Below the pieces are notes generated by a model. That model saw nothing but the letters and a program-made list of their open reading frames with translations. It made no database searches and was not told the DNA's origin. This document shows positions 32,706 through 41,635 of a stretch of 64,000 nucleotides of DNA, piece by piece. The first letter of the stretch is position 1. Each line of letters opens with the position of its first letter. This DNA is from Dactylosporangium sucinum (GTDB taxonomy: Bacteria; Actinomycetota; Actinomycetes; Mycobacteriales; Micromonosporaceae): positions 1 to 64,000 of the forward strand of contig NZ_BMPI01000009.1 of the NCBI RefSeq assembly GCF_014647515.1, in the 5' to 3' direction. The position numbers and the translations under genes were made by a program.

Positions 32706-33845
32706 TCAGGAGAAGCGCTTCACGAGCTGCTTCGCGAGCGCGTCGAGCAGCACCTCGGTGGAGCCCTCGTAGATGCGCATCGGCCGGGCCTCCCGGTAGA
32801 GCCGCTCGATCACCGAGCCGCGGACCAGGCCGAAGCGGCCCATCACCTGCACGCACCGGTCGACCACCCGGCCGGCCGTCTCGGTCGCGCCGACCTTGGC
32901 CATCGACGACAGGTGCAGGCTCGCGCGCGGGTCGCGGGCCGCGGCGGCGGCCGCGCGGTAGGTGAGCGCGCGGGCCATCTCGATCTCGGTCCAGCAGGTG
33001 GCCAGCAGGGCCGGCACCGGGCCGAGCCGCGCGAGGGGGGTGCCGAACTGCGACCTCCCGGTGGTGTGCCGGACCGCCTCGCGCAGCGCCGCCTCGGCCA
33101 GCCCGACGGCGGCCCCGGCGACGGAGACCCGGAACGTGGCGAGGGTGGCCAGCATCAGCGCGAAGCCCTCGCCGGCCGCGCCGACGAGGTGGTCGGCCGG
33201 GACCCGCACGCGGTCGAGCACGACGTCGCCCAGGACGTGCGGGGCGATGATCTGGTGCGGCCGCTCGACGGCGACGCCGGGGGTGTCCGCGGGCACGAGC
33301 ACGAGGGAGTACTCGTCGCCGGCGCGGGCCAGGACGGTGTAGACGTCGGCGTCGCCGGCGTTGGTGATGAACGACTTGCGGCCGTCGACCACCAGCTCGT
33401 CGCCGTCGCGGGTGAGCGTGGTCGTGATGGCCCGCAGGTCCGAGCCGACGTCGGGCTCGGTGAGGCCGAGGGCGGCGATCGCGTCGAGGCGGCCGATCGG
33501 GCCGAGCCAGCGCTCCTGCACGGCGGGCGCCGCGCCGACGCCGAGGGCGTAGCCGCCGATGCCCTGCATCGCGAAGAGCGAGTCGAGGTGCGCGCTGACG
33601 GCGGCGAGCTGCTCGCGCACGGCGGTGACGGCCAGCGAGTCGACCAGCTCGGCGCGCCCGCCGAACCGGGCCGGGACCATCAGCCCGACGAGCCCGCTCT
33701 TGGCCAGGGCCGCCCGCATGTGCGGGTCGACGTCGTCGCGCTCGTCGGCCTCGGCCGCGCGCTCGCGCAGTGACTCGGCGAGCTCGCGGGCCTCGGCCTG
33801 CAGCGTGCGGTAGCGCTCCGGCAGATCGAACAGCGCGTCGGACAC
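32706..33845 (-). CDS. acyl-CoA dehydrogenase
   Basis: A 379-residue FAD enzyme. LGLTEPDVGSDLRAI is the FAD- and substrate-binding strand, GRKSFITNAGDADVY follows, and the C-terminal IYEGSTEVLLDALAKQLV places the catalytic glutamate in the usual YEG-x-x-E position. The GTG at 33845 is preferred because GGAGG lies five bases before it; an ATG four codons upstream overlaps that site. It heads the operon with the LLM and BadI-like genes and shares a motif-bearing divergent promoter with an SDR gene. Confidence 0.9.
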   Translation of the reverse strand: MSDALFDLPERYRTLQAEARELAESLRERAAEADERDDVDPHMRAALAKSGLVGLMVPARFGGRAELVDSLAVTAVREQLAAVSAHLDSLFAMQGIGGYALGVGAAPAVQERWLGPIGRLDAIAALGLTEPDVGSDLRAITTTLTRDGDELVVDGRKSFITNAGDADVYTVLARAGDEYSLVLVPADTPGVAVERPHQIIAPHVLGDVVLDRVRVPADHLVGAAGEGFALMLATLATFRVSVAGAAVGLAEAALREAVRHTTGRSQFGTPLARLGPVPALLATCWTEIEMARALTYRAAAAAARDPRASLHLSSMAKVGATETAGRVVDRCVQVMGRFGLVRGSVIERLYREARPMRIYEGSTEVLLDALAKQLVKRFS

Positions 33846-33874
33846 GGCGACCTCCATCTCCCAACCCGGGGCAA

Positions 33875-33891
33875 TTAATGATTACCATAAC
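33875..33891. promoter_or_regulatory. island motif copy 7 (divergent ACAD / SDR promoter)
   Basis: TTAATGATTACCATAAC, with the first eight bases identical to the copy at 24678 and CATA shared in the right half (12 of 17). It sits centrally in the 73-bp gap between two divergent operons and could control both. Confidence 0.55.
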
Positions 33892-33918
33892 AAGGAATAG
33901 CCCTCGGGAGGGAGATCC

Positions 33919-34686
33919 ATGACCACACCGTTCGCCGGCACCCCGTTCGACCTGACCGGCAAGGTCGCGCTGGTCACCGGCGGCAGCCGCGGCCTCGGCG
34001 CGCAGATCGGGCTGGGCCTCGCGCGGGCCGGCGCGGACGTCGTGGTGGCCAGCCGCGACCTGGACTCGTGCCGCCGGCAGGCCGAACTGATCACCGCGGA
34101 GACCGGCCGCGCCGCCCTGCCCCACGCGGTGCACGTCGGGCGCTGGGACGAGCTGCCCGGGCTGGTCGACGCCGCCTACGCGCGGTTCGGCCGGGTCGAC
34201 GTGCTGGTCAACAACGCCGGCATGGCGCCGCTGTACGACACCCTCGAGTCGGTCAGCGAGGAGCTGTTCGACAAGGTACTGGCGGTCAACCTCAAGGGCC
34301 CGTTCCGGCTCTCCGCGCTCGTCGGCACCCGGATGGCGGCCGGCGACGGCGGCAGCATCGTGAACATCTCCAGCGGCGTCGGCGTGCGCCCGCGGGCCGG
34401 TGTGCTGCCCTACGCGGCGGCGAAGGCGGGGCTGAACAACCTCACCGCCGGCCTGGCGCACACGTTCGGGCCGAAGGTGCGCTGCAACGCGGTCGTCTGC
34501 GGCACGTTCCTCACCGACGTCAGCCGGCACTGGGACGCCGAGGCGTTCGCCGCCCGCGCGGCCACGTTCGCGCTCGGCCGCGGCGGGCATCCGGAGGAGA
34601 TCGTCGGCACCGTGCTGTACCTGGCCTCGGCGGCGTCGAGCTTCACCACCGGCGCCCTGGTCACCGTCGACGGCGGCCAGCCGTAG
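33919..34686 (+). CDS. short-chain dehydrogenase/reductase
   Basis: A 255-residue SDR. TGGSRGLG binds the cofactor, and the arginine after the second strand (VVASRDLDS) suggests NADP(H). The active site comprises Ser in IVNISSGVG and Tyr-Lys in LPYAAAKAGLNNL, and it ends TVDGGQP. It is a single-gene transcript from the divergent motif-bearing promoter, ending at a hairpin. It probably acts on a hydroxyacyl-CoA or alcohol intermediate. Confidence 0.85.
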   Translation: MTTPFAGTPFDLTGKVALVTGGSRGLGAQIGLGLARAGADVVVASRDLDSCRRQAELITAETGRAALPHAVHVGRWDELPGLVDAAYARFGRVDVLVNNAGMAPLYDTLESVSEELFDKVLAVNLKGPFRLSALVGTRMAAGDGGSIVNISSGVGVRPRAGVLPYAAAKAGLNNLTAGLAHTFGPKVRCNAVVCGTFLTDVSRHWDAEAFAARAATFALGRGGHPEEIVGTVLYLASAASSFTTGALVTVDGGQP

Positions 34687-34688
34687 GC

Positions 34689-34723
34689 GCGGGCGCTGCG
34701 TGCCGGCGGCGCGCAGCGCCCGC
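34689..34723. terminator. bidirectional stem-loop between convergent genes
   Basis: Positions 34689-34700 and 34712-34723 are perfect 12-base reverse complements with an 11-base loop. The hairpin fills the 45-bp gap between the SDR gene and the convergent CoA-transferase gene. No U-run is present. Confidence 0.6.
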
Positions 34724-34731
34724 GGCCTGCC

Positions 34732-35937
34732 CTACGGCGCGGGCGCGGTGACGCCGGCGGCGCGCAGTTCGGCCCGCGCGTCGTCGTCCAGCCCGAGCAC
34801 GTCGGCGAGCACCGCGTCGGTGTGCTCGCCGATGGCGGGGACGCCGGCGTAGGACGGGTCCGGGGAGCCGGCCAGGTGCAGGACCGGACCGGGCATCAGC
34901 ACGGAGCCCAGCACCTCGCTGCCGGTCAGCTCGACCAGTGTGCGCTCGCGGAAGTGCGGGTCGGCGAGGATGTCGCGGGCGTCGTTGACGGCCGAGGCGA
35001 CCACCTCGTGCTTGTCGAGCACGGCGAGGATCTCGTCCCGGGGCCGGGTCGCCACCCAGGCGCTGACCTCCGCCTGGATCGCGTCGTTGTTGGCCATCCG
35101 GGCGACGTTGGTGGCGAAGCGCGGGTCGAGCGGGATGTCGGGGCGCTCCATCGCGGCGAAGAGCCGCTCGGCGATGGTCTGGTTGGAGGCGGCGATCGAC
35201 AGCCAGCCGCCGTCGGCGGCCCGGTAGACGCCGCGCGGCGAGGCCGAGCCGGTGCCGTTGCCGACCCGGCCCTGGATCTCGCCGCTCGTCTGGTACTTGA
35301 GGATCATGTCCCCGACGATGAACATCAGCGGCTCGTACAGCGCCACGTCGACGACGTCGCCCAGCCCGGTGCGCTCGCGGCGGTAGAGCGACATCGCCGT
35401 GCCCATCGCGGCGGCGATCCCGGCGATCGAGTCGGCGAAGCCGAACGGCGGCGAGGTCGGCGGCGTGTCGGGCCAGCCGTTGATGTACGCGAAGCCGCTG
35501 CCCGTCTCCGCGACGGTGCCGAAGCCGGGCCGCTGCCGGTAGGGGCCGGTCTGGCCGAAGCCGGAGACCCGCGTGAGCACCAGCCCCGGGTTGCCGGCCG
35601 ACAGCACGTCGTAGCCCAGGCCCCAGCCCTCCAGCCGGCCCGGCCGGAACGACTCGATCACCACGTCGAACCCGGCCGCGAGGCGCCGGACGAGGTCCCG
35701 CCCCTCGGCGCGGCGCAGGTCGACGGCGACCGAGCGCTTGCCGGCGTTGAGCCGGCTGAAGCCCAGCGACAGCCCGTCCTTCTGCGGCGTCCACTGCCGG
35801 GCGTAGTCGCCGACGACCGGGTCCTCGACCTTGACCACGTCGGCGCCGAAGTCGCGCAGCATCCGACCGGCGGTCGGTGCGGCGTACATGGTGCCGAGCT
35901 CGAGGACCCGGATGCCGGACAGCGGACGCTCGTTCAT
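34732..35937 (-). CDS. CaiB/BaiF (family III) CoA transferase
   Basis: A 401-residue family III CoA transferase: LSGIRVLELGTMYAAPTAGRMLRDFGADVVKVEDP, KRSVAVDLRRAEGRDL, SGFGQTGPY, and the catalytic aspartate in GFADSIAGIAAAMG. Its ATG overlaps the stop of the CitE-like gene by four bases, so transferase and lyase are translationally coupled. CoA transferase plus CitE-type lyase is the arrangement of itaconate/citramalate-type and ethylmalyl-CoA-type C-C cleavage modules, although the substrate here is unknown. Confidence 0.88.
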   Translation of the reverse strand: MNERPLSGIRVLELGTMYAAPTAGRMLRDFGADVVKVEDPVVGDYARQWTPQKDGLSLGFSRLNAGKRSVAVDLRRAEGRDLVRRLAAGFDVVIESFRPGRLEGWGLGYDVLSAGNPGLVLTRVSGFGQTGPYRQRPGFGTVAETGSGFAYINGWPDTPPTSPPFGFADSIAGIAAAMGTAMSLYRRERTGLGDVVDVALYEPLMFIVGDMILKYQTSGEIQGRVGNGTGSASPRGVYRAADGGWLSIAASNQTIAERLFAAMERPDIPLDPRFATNVARMANNDAIQAEVSAWVATRPRDEILAVLDKHEVVASAVNDARDILADPHFRERTLVELTGSEVLGSVLMPGPVLHLAGSPDPSYAGVPAIGEHTDAVLADVLGLDDDARAELRAAGVTAPAP

Positions 35938-36812
35938 CGGTCTCCCTCGTCGGCGTGGGTGGCGAGCCACTCCAGCGCGGTGTCGTAGTGGGCCTTGTCG
36001 ACGTGCACGCCGCGATACCGCACCGCGCCGGTGCCGGCGGCGCTCGCCCGCTCGTAGGCCTCGGCGAGCCCGCGGTAGAACGCGACCTGCTCGGGGCCCG
36101 GGCTGAACACCTCGTTGATGACCGGCACGTGCCGCGGGTGGATCGCGATCATCCCGCGGAAGCCCAGCCGGCGGCCGCGGAGGGCGAAGTCGCGCAGGCC
36201 GTCGAGGTCGTCGAGCCGCTCCCACAGCCCGGTCACCGGGTGGACGCCGGCGCCGCGGCAGGCCAGCAGGATGCGGCTGCGCAGGTACAGCGTCTCGTCG
36301 CCCTCCGGCGTCCACTCGAAGCCGACCACCCGCGTGATGTCGGCGTGCTCGGCCGTCGGCCCGATCATGCCGCCGACCCGCGGCCCGGCCGCGATCGCCG
36401 CGCAGTGCTCGATCGCGCCGATCGTCTCGGTCGGCACGAGCAGTTCCAGGCCGGCGACGCCGTTGCGCCGCTCGAAGTGGTCGAGCAGCGCGTCGAACCG
36501 GATCACGTCGTCGGGCCCGGTCAGCTTGGGCGGGAAGACGAAGTCCAGGCCGGGCACGACGACCTCCTCGAGGTCGGCCCCGGCCAGGCCGGTGGCGAGC
36601 GGGTTGACCCGCACGCCGATGCCGATGCGGCCGTGCGCCGCGCGCAGCCGCGCCACCGAGGCCGCCACCGTCGCGCGGGCGGCGGCCTTCTCGGCGTCCG
36701 GGACCGAGTCCTCGAGGTCGAGCACGACCGCGTCGGCGCCGGCCGCGGCGGCCTTCTCCACCCAGCCGGGCCGGTGACCCGGCACGAAGAGGACGGAGCG
36801 GTACGGGCGCAT
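35934..36812 (-). CDS. CitE-like acyl-CoA lyase (HpcH/HpaI aldolase family)
   Basis: A 292-residue TIM-barrel lyase. RSVLFVPGHRPGWVEKAAAAGADAVVLDLEDSVPDAEK is the CitE signature; GIGVRVNPLAT contains the arginine that binds the CoA or carboxylate, and LLVPTETIGAIEHC carries the metal-binding glutamate. Stand-alone CitE-like proteins cleave malyl-, methylmalyl- or citramalyl-CoA, giving acetyl- or propionyl-CoA plus glyoxylate or pyruvate. Presence of malate synthase in the same island suggests a glyoxylate-releasing reaction. It starts two bases after the ligase stop. Confidence 0.86.
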   Translation of the reverse strand: MRPYRSVLFVPGHRPGWVEKAAAAGADAVVLDLEDSVPDAEKAAARATVAASVARLRAAHGRIGIGVRVNPLATGLAGADLEEVVVPGLDFVFPPKLTGPDDVIRFDALLDHFERRNGVAGLELLVPTETIGAIEHCAAIAAGPRVGGMIGPTAEHADITRVVGFEWTPEGDETLYLRSRILLACRGAGVHPVTGLWERLDDLDGLRDFALRGRRLGFRGMIAIHPRHVPVINEVFSPGPEQVAFYRGLAEAYERASAAGTGAVRYRGVHVDKAHYDTALEWLATHADEGDR

Positions 36813-36814
36813 CC

Positions 36815-38455
36815 TCAGGCCCCCACCACGGCGGTCCGGTCGCTGGTGTCGGCGGTGATGCCGTCCTCGCGCAGCGCCGCCTTGCGGACCTTCTCGCTCG
36901 GCGTCTTGGGCAGCGCGTCGACGAACCGGACGAACCGCGGCGTCGCGAACGCCGGGATCCTGCCGGCGCAGAAGTCCCACAGCTCGGCGGCGGTGACCGG
37001 GGCGACCGTCACCACGACCGCCATCACCTCGTCCTCGCCCGCCTCGACCCCGGCCGGCACGCCGATGACCGCGCACTCGCTCACCGCGGGGTGCTGCAGG
37101 ATCGCCTGCTCGACCTCGTAGGAGCTGACGTTCTCGCCGCGGCGGCGCAGCGCGTCCTTGTAGCGGTCGACGAAGTAGTACCAGCCGTGTTCGTCGCGGC
37201 GCAGCGCGTCACCGGTGTGGAACCACAGGTTGCGCCAGGCCTCGACGGTCTTCTCCGGCATGCCGTAGTAGCCGAGGCTGCAGGTCCACGGGTGCTTGTA
37301 GCGCACCACGAGCTCGCCGATCTCGCCGACCGGCACCTCGCGGTCGGTCTCCGGGTCGACGAGGCGCGCCTCGAACCACTCGGAGGCGAGCAGGCCGGCG
37401 GCGCCGGGCGGGCGGATCTCGCCGTACGGCGACAGGATCGGCGCGCTGGTCTCGGTCAGCCCGAAGGCGTCGACGAACGCCTCGACGCCGAAGCGGTCCA
37501 TGAACTGGCGCAGCACCGAGCTGGCGGTGGGCGCGGCGTAGACGCAGCGCAGCCGGTTGTCGGCGTCGTCCGGGCGGGGCGGCTGCTTCCAGACGAAGTC
37601 CATCATCACGCCGACGAAGTTGGTGACGGTCACGTCGTCGTCGCGCACGTGGTCGATCCACCGGCTGGCGCTGAACTTCTTGCGCACCACCACCCGCGCG
37701 CCCGCGATGATCGCCGGGAAGGCGGCCATGAACTGCGCGTTGCCGTGGAACAGCGGGGTCGTGGTGAGGTAGGCGTCGTCCGCGGTCAGCCGGGTCAGCC
37801 AGACGACCTCCTGACCGAAGAAGTACATCTGGGAGTGCGGCATCGCCACGCCCTTGGACGGCCCGGTGGTGCCGGACGTGAAGAAGATCGAGGCGAGGCT
37901 GGTCGGCGACGGGTCGGGCAGCACGAGCCGCTCGCCGTCGAGCAGGGTCTCCCAGCGCTCGGCCCGCCAGCCGTGGGTGCGCAGCAGCTCGACCGCCTTG
38001 TCGGCCTGCCCGGTGTCGATCACCCAGAACTGCTCGATGCCGCGGGTGTGCTCGGCGATGGCGACGAACCGCTCGGCGAAGGCGTCGTCGATCACCGCCC
38101 AGCGCGGCCGCACCGTCTGGCTCTGGTGGCGCAGGAACTCGCCCTCGTAGGCCGTGTTGATCGGCACCTCGACGAGTGCGCCGACGGCGGTGGCGAACCA
38201 GCTGCGCACGAACTGCGAGGAGTTGGCGGCCATGACGAGGACCCGGTCGCCGGCCCGCGCGCCGGCCGCGTACCAGGCGCCGGCGATGGCCTCGGCGTCG
38301 CGCAGCGCCTCCGCGTAGGTCCACCGCGCGCCCTCGTCGGGGCAGACCAGCACGGTGGCGTCCGGGCGGGTGCGGACGTGCGCGCGCAGCACGGTCGCGA
38401 GCGACCACTCGTCCTGCGGGAAGGTCGGCGTGGTGCCGGTGTACTCCCTGACCAT
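36815..38455 (-). CDS. AMP-forming acyl-CoA synthetase
   Basis: A 546-residue ANL-superfamily ligase. The phosphate loop is FFTSGTTGPSKGVAMPHSQ, the adenylate motif is DAFGLTETSAP, and the hinge is YFVDRYKDALRRRGENVSSYEVE, with the final lysine region PKTPSEKVRKAAL, close to crotonobetaine/carnitine-CoA ligase-like enzymes. It activates a carboxylic acid with CoA and ATP. The order ACAD-ligase-CitE-CaiB on the minus strand, with gaps of 11 and 2 bases and one 4-base overlap, defines an operon. Confidence 0.92.
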   Translation of the reverse strand: MVREYTGTTPTFPQDEWSLATVLRAHVRTRPDATVLVCPDEGARWTYAEALRDAEAIAGAWYAAGARAGDRVLVMAANSSQFVRSWFATAVGALVEVPINTAYEGEFLRHQSQTVRPRWAVIDDAFAERFVAIAEHTRGIEQFWVIDTGQADKAVELLRTHGWRAERWETLLDGERLVLPDPSPTSLASIFFTSGTTGPSKGVAMPHSQMYFFGQEVVWLTRLTADDAYLTTTPLFHGNAQFMAAFPAIIAGARVVVRKKFSASRWIDHVRDDDVTVTNFVGVMMDFVWKQPPRPDDADNRLRCVYAAPTASSVLRQFMDRFGVEAFVDAFGLTETSAPILSPYGEIRPPGAAGLLASEWFEARLVDPETDREVPVGEIGELVVRYKHPWTCSLGYYGMPEKTVEAWRNLWFHTGDALRRDEHGWYYFVDRYKDALRRRGENVSSYEVEQAILQHPAVSECAVIGVPAGVEAGEDEVMAVVVTVAPVTAAELWDFCAGRIPAFATPRFVRFVDALPKTPSEKVRKAALREDGITADTSDRTAVVGA

Positions 38456-38466
38456 GTTCCTGTCCC

Positions 38467-39639
38467 CTACCGTCGCTGGTCGAAGGATCGTCCCAGCATC
38501 TCCGACACGATCCGCATCCGCTGCATCGTCGGCGTGCCGCCGGCCAGCGCCCAGCCGTGGGCGTCGCGGTGCAGCCGCTCGATGCCGTACTCCTCCGTGT
38601 AGCCGTTGCCGCCGTGCAGCTGCATCGCCAGGTCGGACACCCGCTTGGCCATCTCGTTGGCGGTGCACTTGGCCAGCGACACCTCCAGCGACACCGGCAG
38701 GCCGGTGCCGGCGTGCAGCGCGGCCCGCAACAGCAGCTGCCGCGCGGCCTCCACCTGCAACATCATGTCGGCCAGGGTCAGCTGGATGTTCTGGAACTCC
38801 ACGAGCGGCTTGCCGAACTGCACCCGGTCCTGGACGTACCGCAGGCTGCGGTCCAGCGCGGCCTGCCCGATCGCCAGGCTCATCGTGGCGTTGCCGAGCC
38901 GCTCGATGGAGAACGCGGTGAACAGCCTGCGGAACCCGCCGGCGCCGATGAGCAGGTTCTCCTCCGGCACGCGCACGTCGTCGAAGATGACGTCGGCGCT
39001 GGGGATGCCGCGGAAGCCCATCAGCCGCTCGGGGGTGCCGAAGCTGACGCCGGGGCGGTCCGCCTCGACGATGAGCGCGCCGATGCCCTTGGCCCCGGGC
39101 GCGTCGGAGACCCGCACGTACACGAGGTAACTGTCGGCCTCGCTGCCGTTGGAGATCCACCGCTTGACGCCGTTCACCGTGTACATGCCGTCGCTGAGCT
39201 TCGCCCGGGTGGCCATGTCGGTGGCGGCGGAGCCGGCGTCCGGCTCGGAGATCGCCACCGCCATCGTCGTCTCGCCCCGGACGATGGCCGGCAGGAACCG
39301 CTCCCGCTGCTCCTCGGTGCCGAGCTGGCTGAGCACCTGCGCCGGGCCGGTGTTGGCCTCGAAGACCTGGAAGGCGGCCGGGCGGCACTCCTTGGCGAGC
39401 TCCTCGATGACCACCAGGGCGTCGATGATCGGCCGGCCGGATCCGCCGTACCGCTCCGGGTGCGCGATGCCGAGCAGGCCGAGTGAGCCGAGGTACCGCC
39501 GCTCGTCCTTGGGGAAGCGGGTGCGGTCGCGGTCCCACGCCTCGGCCCGGGGTGCGTAGCGTTCTCGGGCAAGTTGCCGGGCCGCGTCCTGGATGTCCTC
39601 TCGCCCCGCGTTCCAGGACGTTCCGTCAAGATTTGTCAC
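38467..39639 (-). CDS. acyl-CoA dehydrogenase, isovaleryl/long-chain type catalytic base
   Basis: A 390-residue FAD enzyme with VAISEPDAGSAATDMAT and the late ACAD motif LAMQLHGGNGYTEEYGIERLHRDAHG. The C-terminal position that holds the catalytic glutamate in short- and medium-chain enzymes reads LAGGTPTMQR, with glycine instead. The motif FSIERLGNATMSLAIGQAALD offers a glutamate at the position used by isovaleryl- and long-chain enzymes, so the active site is probably intact and fits branched or long acyl-CoA. The GTG at 39639 follows AGGGAGG. First gene of its operon. Confidence 0.9.
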   Translation of the reverse strand: MTNLDGTSWNAGREDIQDAARQLARERYAPRAEAWDRDRTRFPKDERRYLGSLGLLGIAHPERYGGSGRPIIDALVVIEELAKECRPAAFQVFEANTGPAQVLSQLGTEEQRERFLPAIVRGETTMAVAISEPDAGSAATDMATRAKLSDGMYTVNGVKRWISNGSEADSYLVYVRVSDAPGAKGIGALIVEADRPGVSFGTPERLMGFRGIPSADVIFDDVRVPEENLLIGAGGFRRLFTAFSIERLGNATMSLAIGQAALDRSLRYVQDRVQFGKPLVEFQNIQLTLADMMLQVEAARQLLLRAALHAGTGLPVSLEVSLAKCTANEMAKRVSDLAMQLHGGNGYTEEYGIERLHRDAHGWALAGGTPTMQRMRIVSEMLGRSFDQRR

Positions 39640-39661
39640 GTAGGCCTCCCTGCTATTGATG

Positions 39662-39678
39662 CTATTCGTATGCAGAGA
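39662..39678. promoter_or_regulatory. island motif copy 8 (divergent ACAD / thiolase promoter)
   Basis: CTATTCGTATGCAGAGA, 13 of 17 matches to the copy at 43192-43208. It lies in the 52-bp gap between two divergent operons and could control both. Confidence 0.5.
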
Positions 39679-39691
39679 TACTTTGTCAAGC

Positions 39692-40867
39692 ATGGGAGCT
39701 GCCGCGCCACAGACCGTGATCGTCGACGCCGTCCGGACCCCGATGGGCCGCGGCAAGCCGGGCGGTGCGCTGTCCGGAACCCACCCGGTCGACCTGCTCG
39801 CGGGCGCGCTGCGGGCGCTCGTGGAGCGCACCGGGATCGACCCGGCCACCGTCGACGACGTGCTCGTCGGCTGCGTCGGGCAGAACCTGGAGCAGTCCGC
39901 CACCCCGGGCCGGCAGGCCTGGCTGGCCGCCGGCTACCCGGACCACGTGCCGTCGGTGACGATCGAGCGCAAGTGCGGCTCGGGCCAGCAGGCGATCGAG
40001 TTCGCCCACTGGGGCATCGCCGCCGGCGCCTACGAGCTGGCGATCGCGGGCGGCGTCGAGTCGATGAGCCGGGTGCCGATGGGTTCGGCGCGCGGCGACG
40101 CCGACCCGTTCGGCCCGGCGGTGCGGCGGCGCTACCCGGACCTGGTGCCGCAGGGCGTCGCCGCCGAGCTCGTCGCACGCAAGTGGCAGCTGTCCCGCGC
40201 CGACCTCGACGCGTTCGCGGCGCGGTCGCACCGGCTCGCCGCCGGTACCGCCGCCGCCAACGGATTCGAGGACGAGATCGTGCCGATCGCGGGCGTGCGC
40301 GCCGACGAGACGATCCGCCCGGCCACCACGCCCGAGGGCCTGGCCGGGCTGCGGACCTCGTTCGACACCGAGCGCTGGCGCGCGCAGTTCCCCGACCTGG
40401 AGTGGAAGGTCACCGCGGGCAACAGTTCGCAGCTCACCGACGGCGCCGCCGCGCTGCTGCTGACGACCGAGGAGCGGGCGGCCGCGCTCGGGCTGCGCCC
40501 GCGGGCCCGGATCGTCGCGTCCGCCGTGTGCGGCGACGATCCCGTCATGATGCTGACCGGCCCGATCCCGGCGACCCACAAGGTACTGCGAAAGGCCGGC
40601 CTCACCATCGCCGACATCGACGCCGTCGAGGTCAACGAGGCCTTCGCGTCGGTGCCGCTCGCATGGCTGGCCGAGTTCGGCGCCGACCCGGCGCGGCTCA
40701 ACCCGCGCGGCGGCGCCATCGCGCTCGGGCACCCGCTCGGCGCGTCCGGCGCCCGGCTGATGACCACGCTGATCAACCATCTCGAGCAGACCGGCGGCCG
40801 GTACGGGCTGCAGACCATGTGCGAGGCCGGCGGCATGGCCAACGCCACGATCATCGAACGACTCTGA
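39692..40867 (+). CDS. thiolase (acetyl-CoA acetyltransferase, FadA5/FadA6-like)
   Basis: A 391-residue thiolase. The nucleophilic cysteine is in VTIERKCGSGQQAI, the histidine in GHPLGASGARL, and the second cysteine in LQTMCEAGGMANATIIERL, an ending typical of mycobacterial FadA5/FadA6-type thiolases of cholesterol catabolism. It releases acetyl- or propionyl-CoA from a 3-ketoacyl-CoA. The ATG at 39692 has no clear ribosome-binding site and lies only 14 bases after the motif, so the message may be nearly leaderless. It leads a thiolase-SDR-ECH operon. Confidence 0.93.
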   Translation: MGAAAPQTVIVDAVRTPMGRGKPGGALSGTHPVDLLAGALRALVERTGIDPATVDDVLVGCVGQNLEQSATPGRQAWLAAGYPDHVPSVTIERKCGSGQQAIEFAHWGIAAGAYELAIAGGVESMSRVPMGSARGDADPFGPAVRRRYPDLVPQGVAAELVARKWQLSRADLDAFAARSHRLAAGTAAANGFEDEIVPIAGVRADETIRPATTPEGLAGLRTSFDTERWRAQFPDLEWKVTAGNSSQLTDGAAALLLTTEERAAALGLRPRARIVASAVCGDDPVMMLTGPIPATHKVLRKAGLTIADIDAVEVNEAFASVPLAWLAEFGADPARLNPRGGAIALGHPLGASGARLMTTLINHLEQTGGRYGLQTMCEAGGMANATIIERL

Positions 40868-40876
40868 GGGGTTCAG

Positions 40877-41635
40877 ATGCACCTTGCCAACGGCAGCGCC
40901 GTCGTCACCGGCGGCGCCTCCGGCCTCGGCCTCGCCACCGCCACGCGCCTCGTCGAGGCCGGCGCCGCGGTGGTCGTCGCCGACCTGCCCACCTCCGACG
41001 GCTCGTCCGTGGCCCAGCGGATCGGCGCCACCTTCGTCCCGGCCGACGTCACCGACCCGGCGGCGGTCGGCGCCGCGCTCGACGCCGCCGAGCGGCTCGG
41101 CCCGATCCGCGCGCTGGTGCACTGCGCCGGCCGCGGCGGGACCGTGCGGCTGGTCGGCCGCGACGGCTCTCCCGGCGACCTCGACCTCTACGAGACGCTC
41201 GTACGCATCAACCTCGTCGGCACGTTCAACGTGCTGCGCCTGACCGCCGCCCGGATGGCCGCCAACGAACCGGTCGACGGCGAGCGGGGCGTGTGCGTGC
41301 TCACCGCGTCGGTCGCCGCCTGGGAGGGCCAGATCGGCCAGATCCCCTACGCCTCCGCCAAGGCGGGCGTGGTCGGCATGACGATCGTGGCCGCGCGGGA
41401 CCTGGCGAGCCGGCTGATCCGGGTCGCCACGATCGCGCCCGGCATCTTCGACACCCCGATCCTCGACCGCTTCTCCGACGAGATCAAGGACGGCCTGGCC
41501 CGCCAGGTCCCGCACCCGGCCCGGCTCGGCCGCCCGGATGAGTTCGCCCGGCTGGCCCTGCACATCGTCGACAACCCGATGATCAACGGCGAGACGATCC
41601 GGCTCGACGGCGCCGTGCGGATGCAGGCCAAGTGA
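40877..41635 (+). CDS. SDR, probable 3-hydroxyacyl-CoA dehydrogenase (HSD10-like)
   Basis: A 252-residue [31 protein letters not shown] gives the NAD-binding site with an acidic residue after strand two. [48 protein letters not shown] and [11 protein letters not shown] match human HSD17B10-type 3-hydroxyacyl-CoA dehydrogenases, which favour 2-methyl-branched substrates. It starts nine bases after the thiolase and overlaps the ECH gene by four bases, so three consecutive beta-oxidation steps are encoded together. Confidence 0.88.
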   Translation: MHLANGSAVVTGGASGLGLATATRLVEAGAAVVVADLPTSDGSSVAQRIGATFVPADVTDPAAVGAALDAAERLGPIRALVHCAGRGGTVRLVGRDGSPGDLDLYETLVRINLVGTFNVLRLTAARMAANEPVDGERGVCVLTASVAAWEGQIGQIPYASAKAGVVGMTIVAARDLASRLIRVATIAPGIFDTPILDRFSDEIKDGLARQVPHPARLGRPDEFARLALHIVDNPMINGETIRLDGAVRMQAK

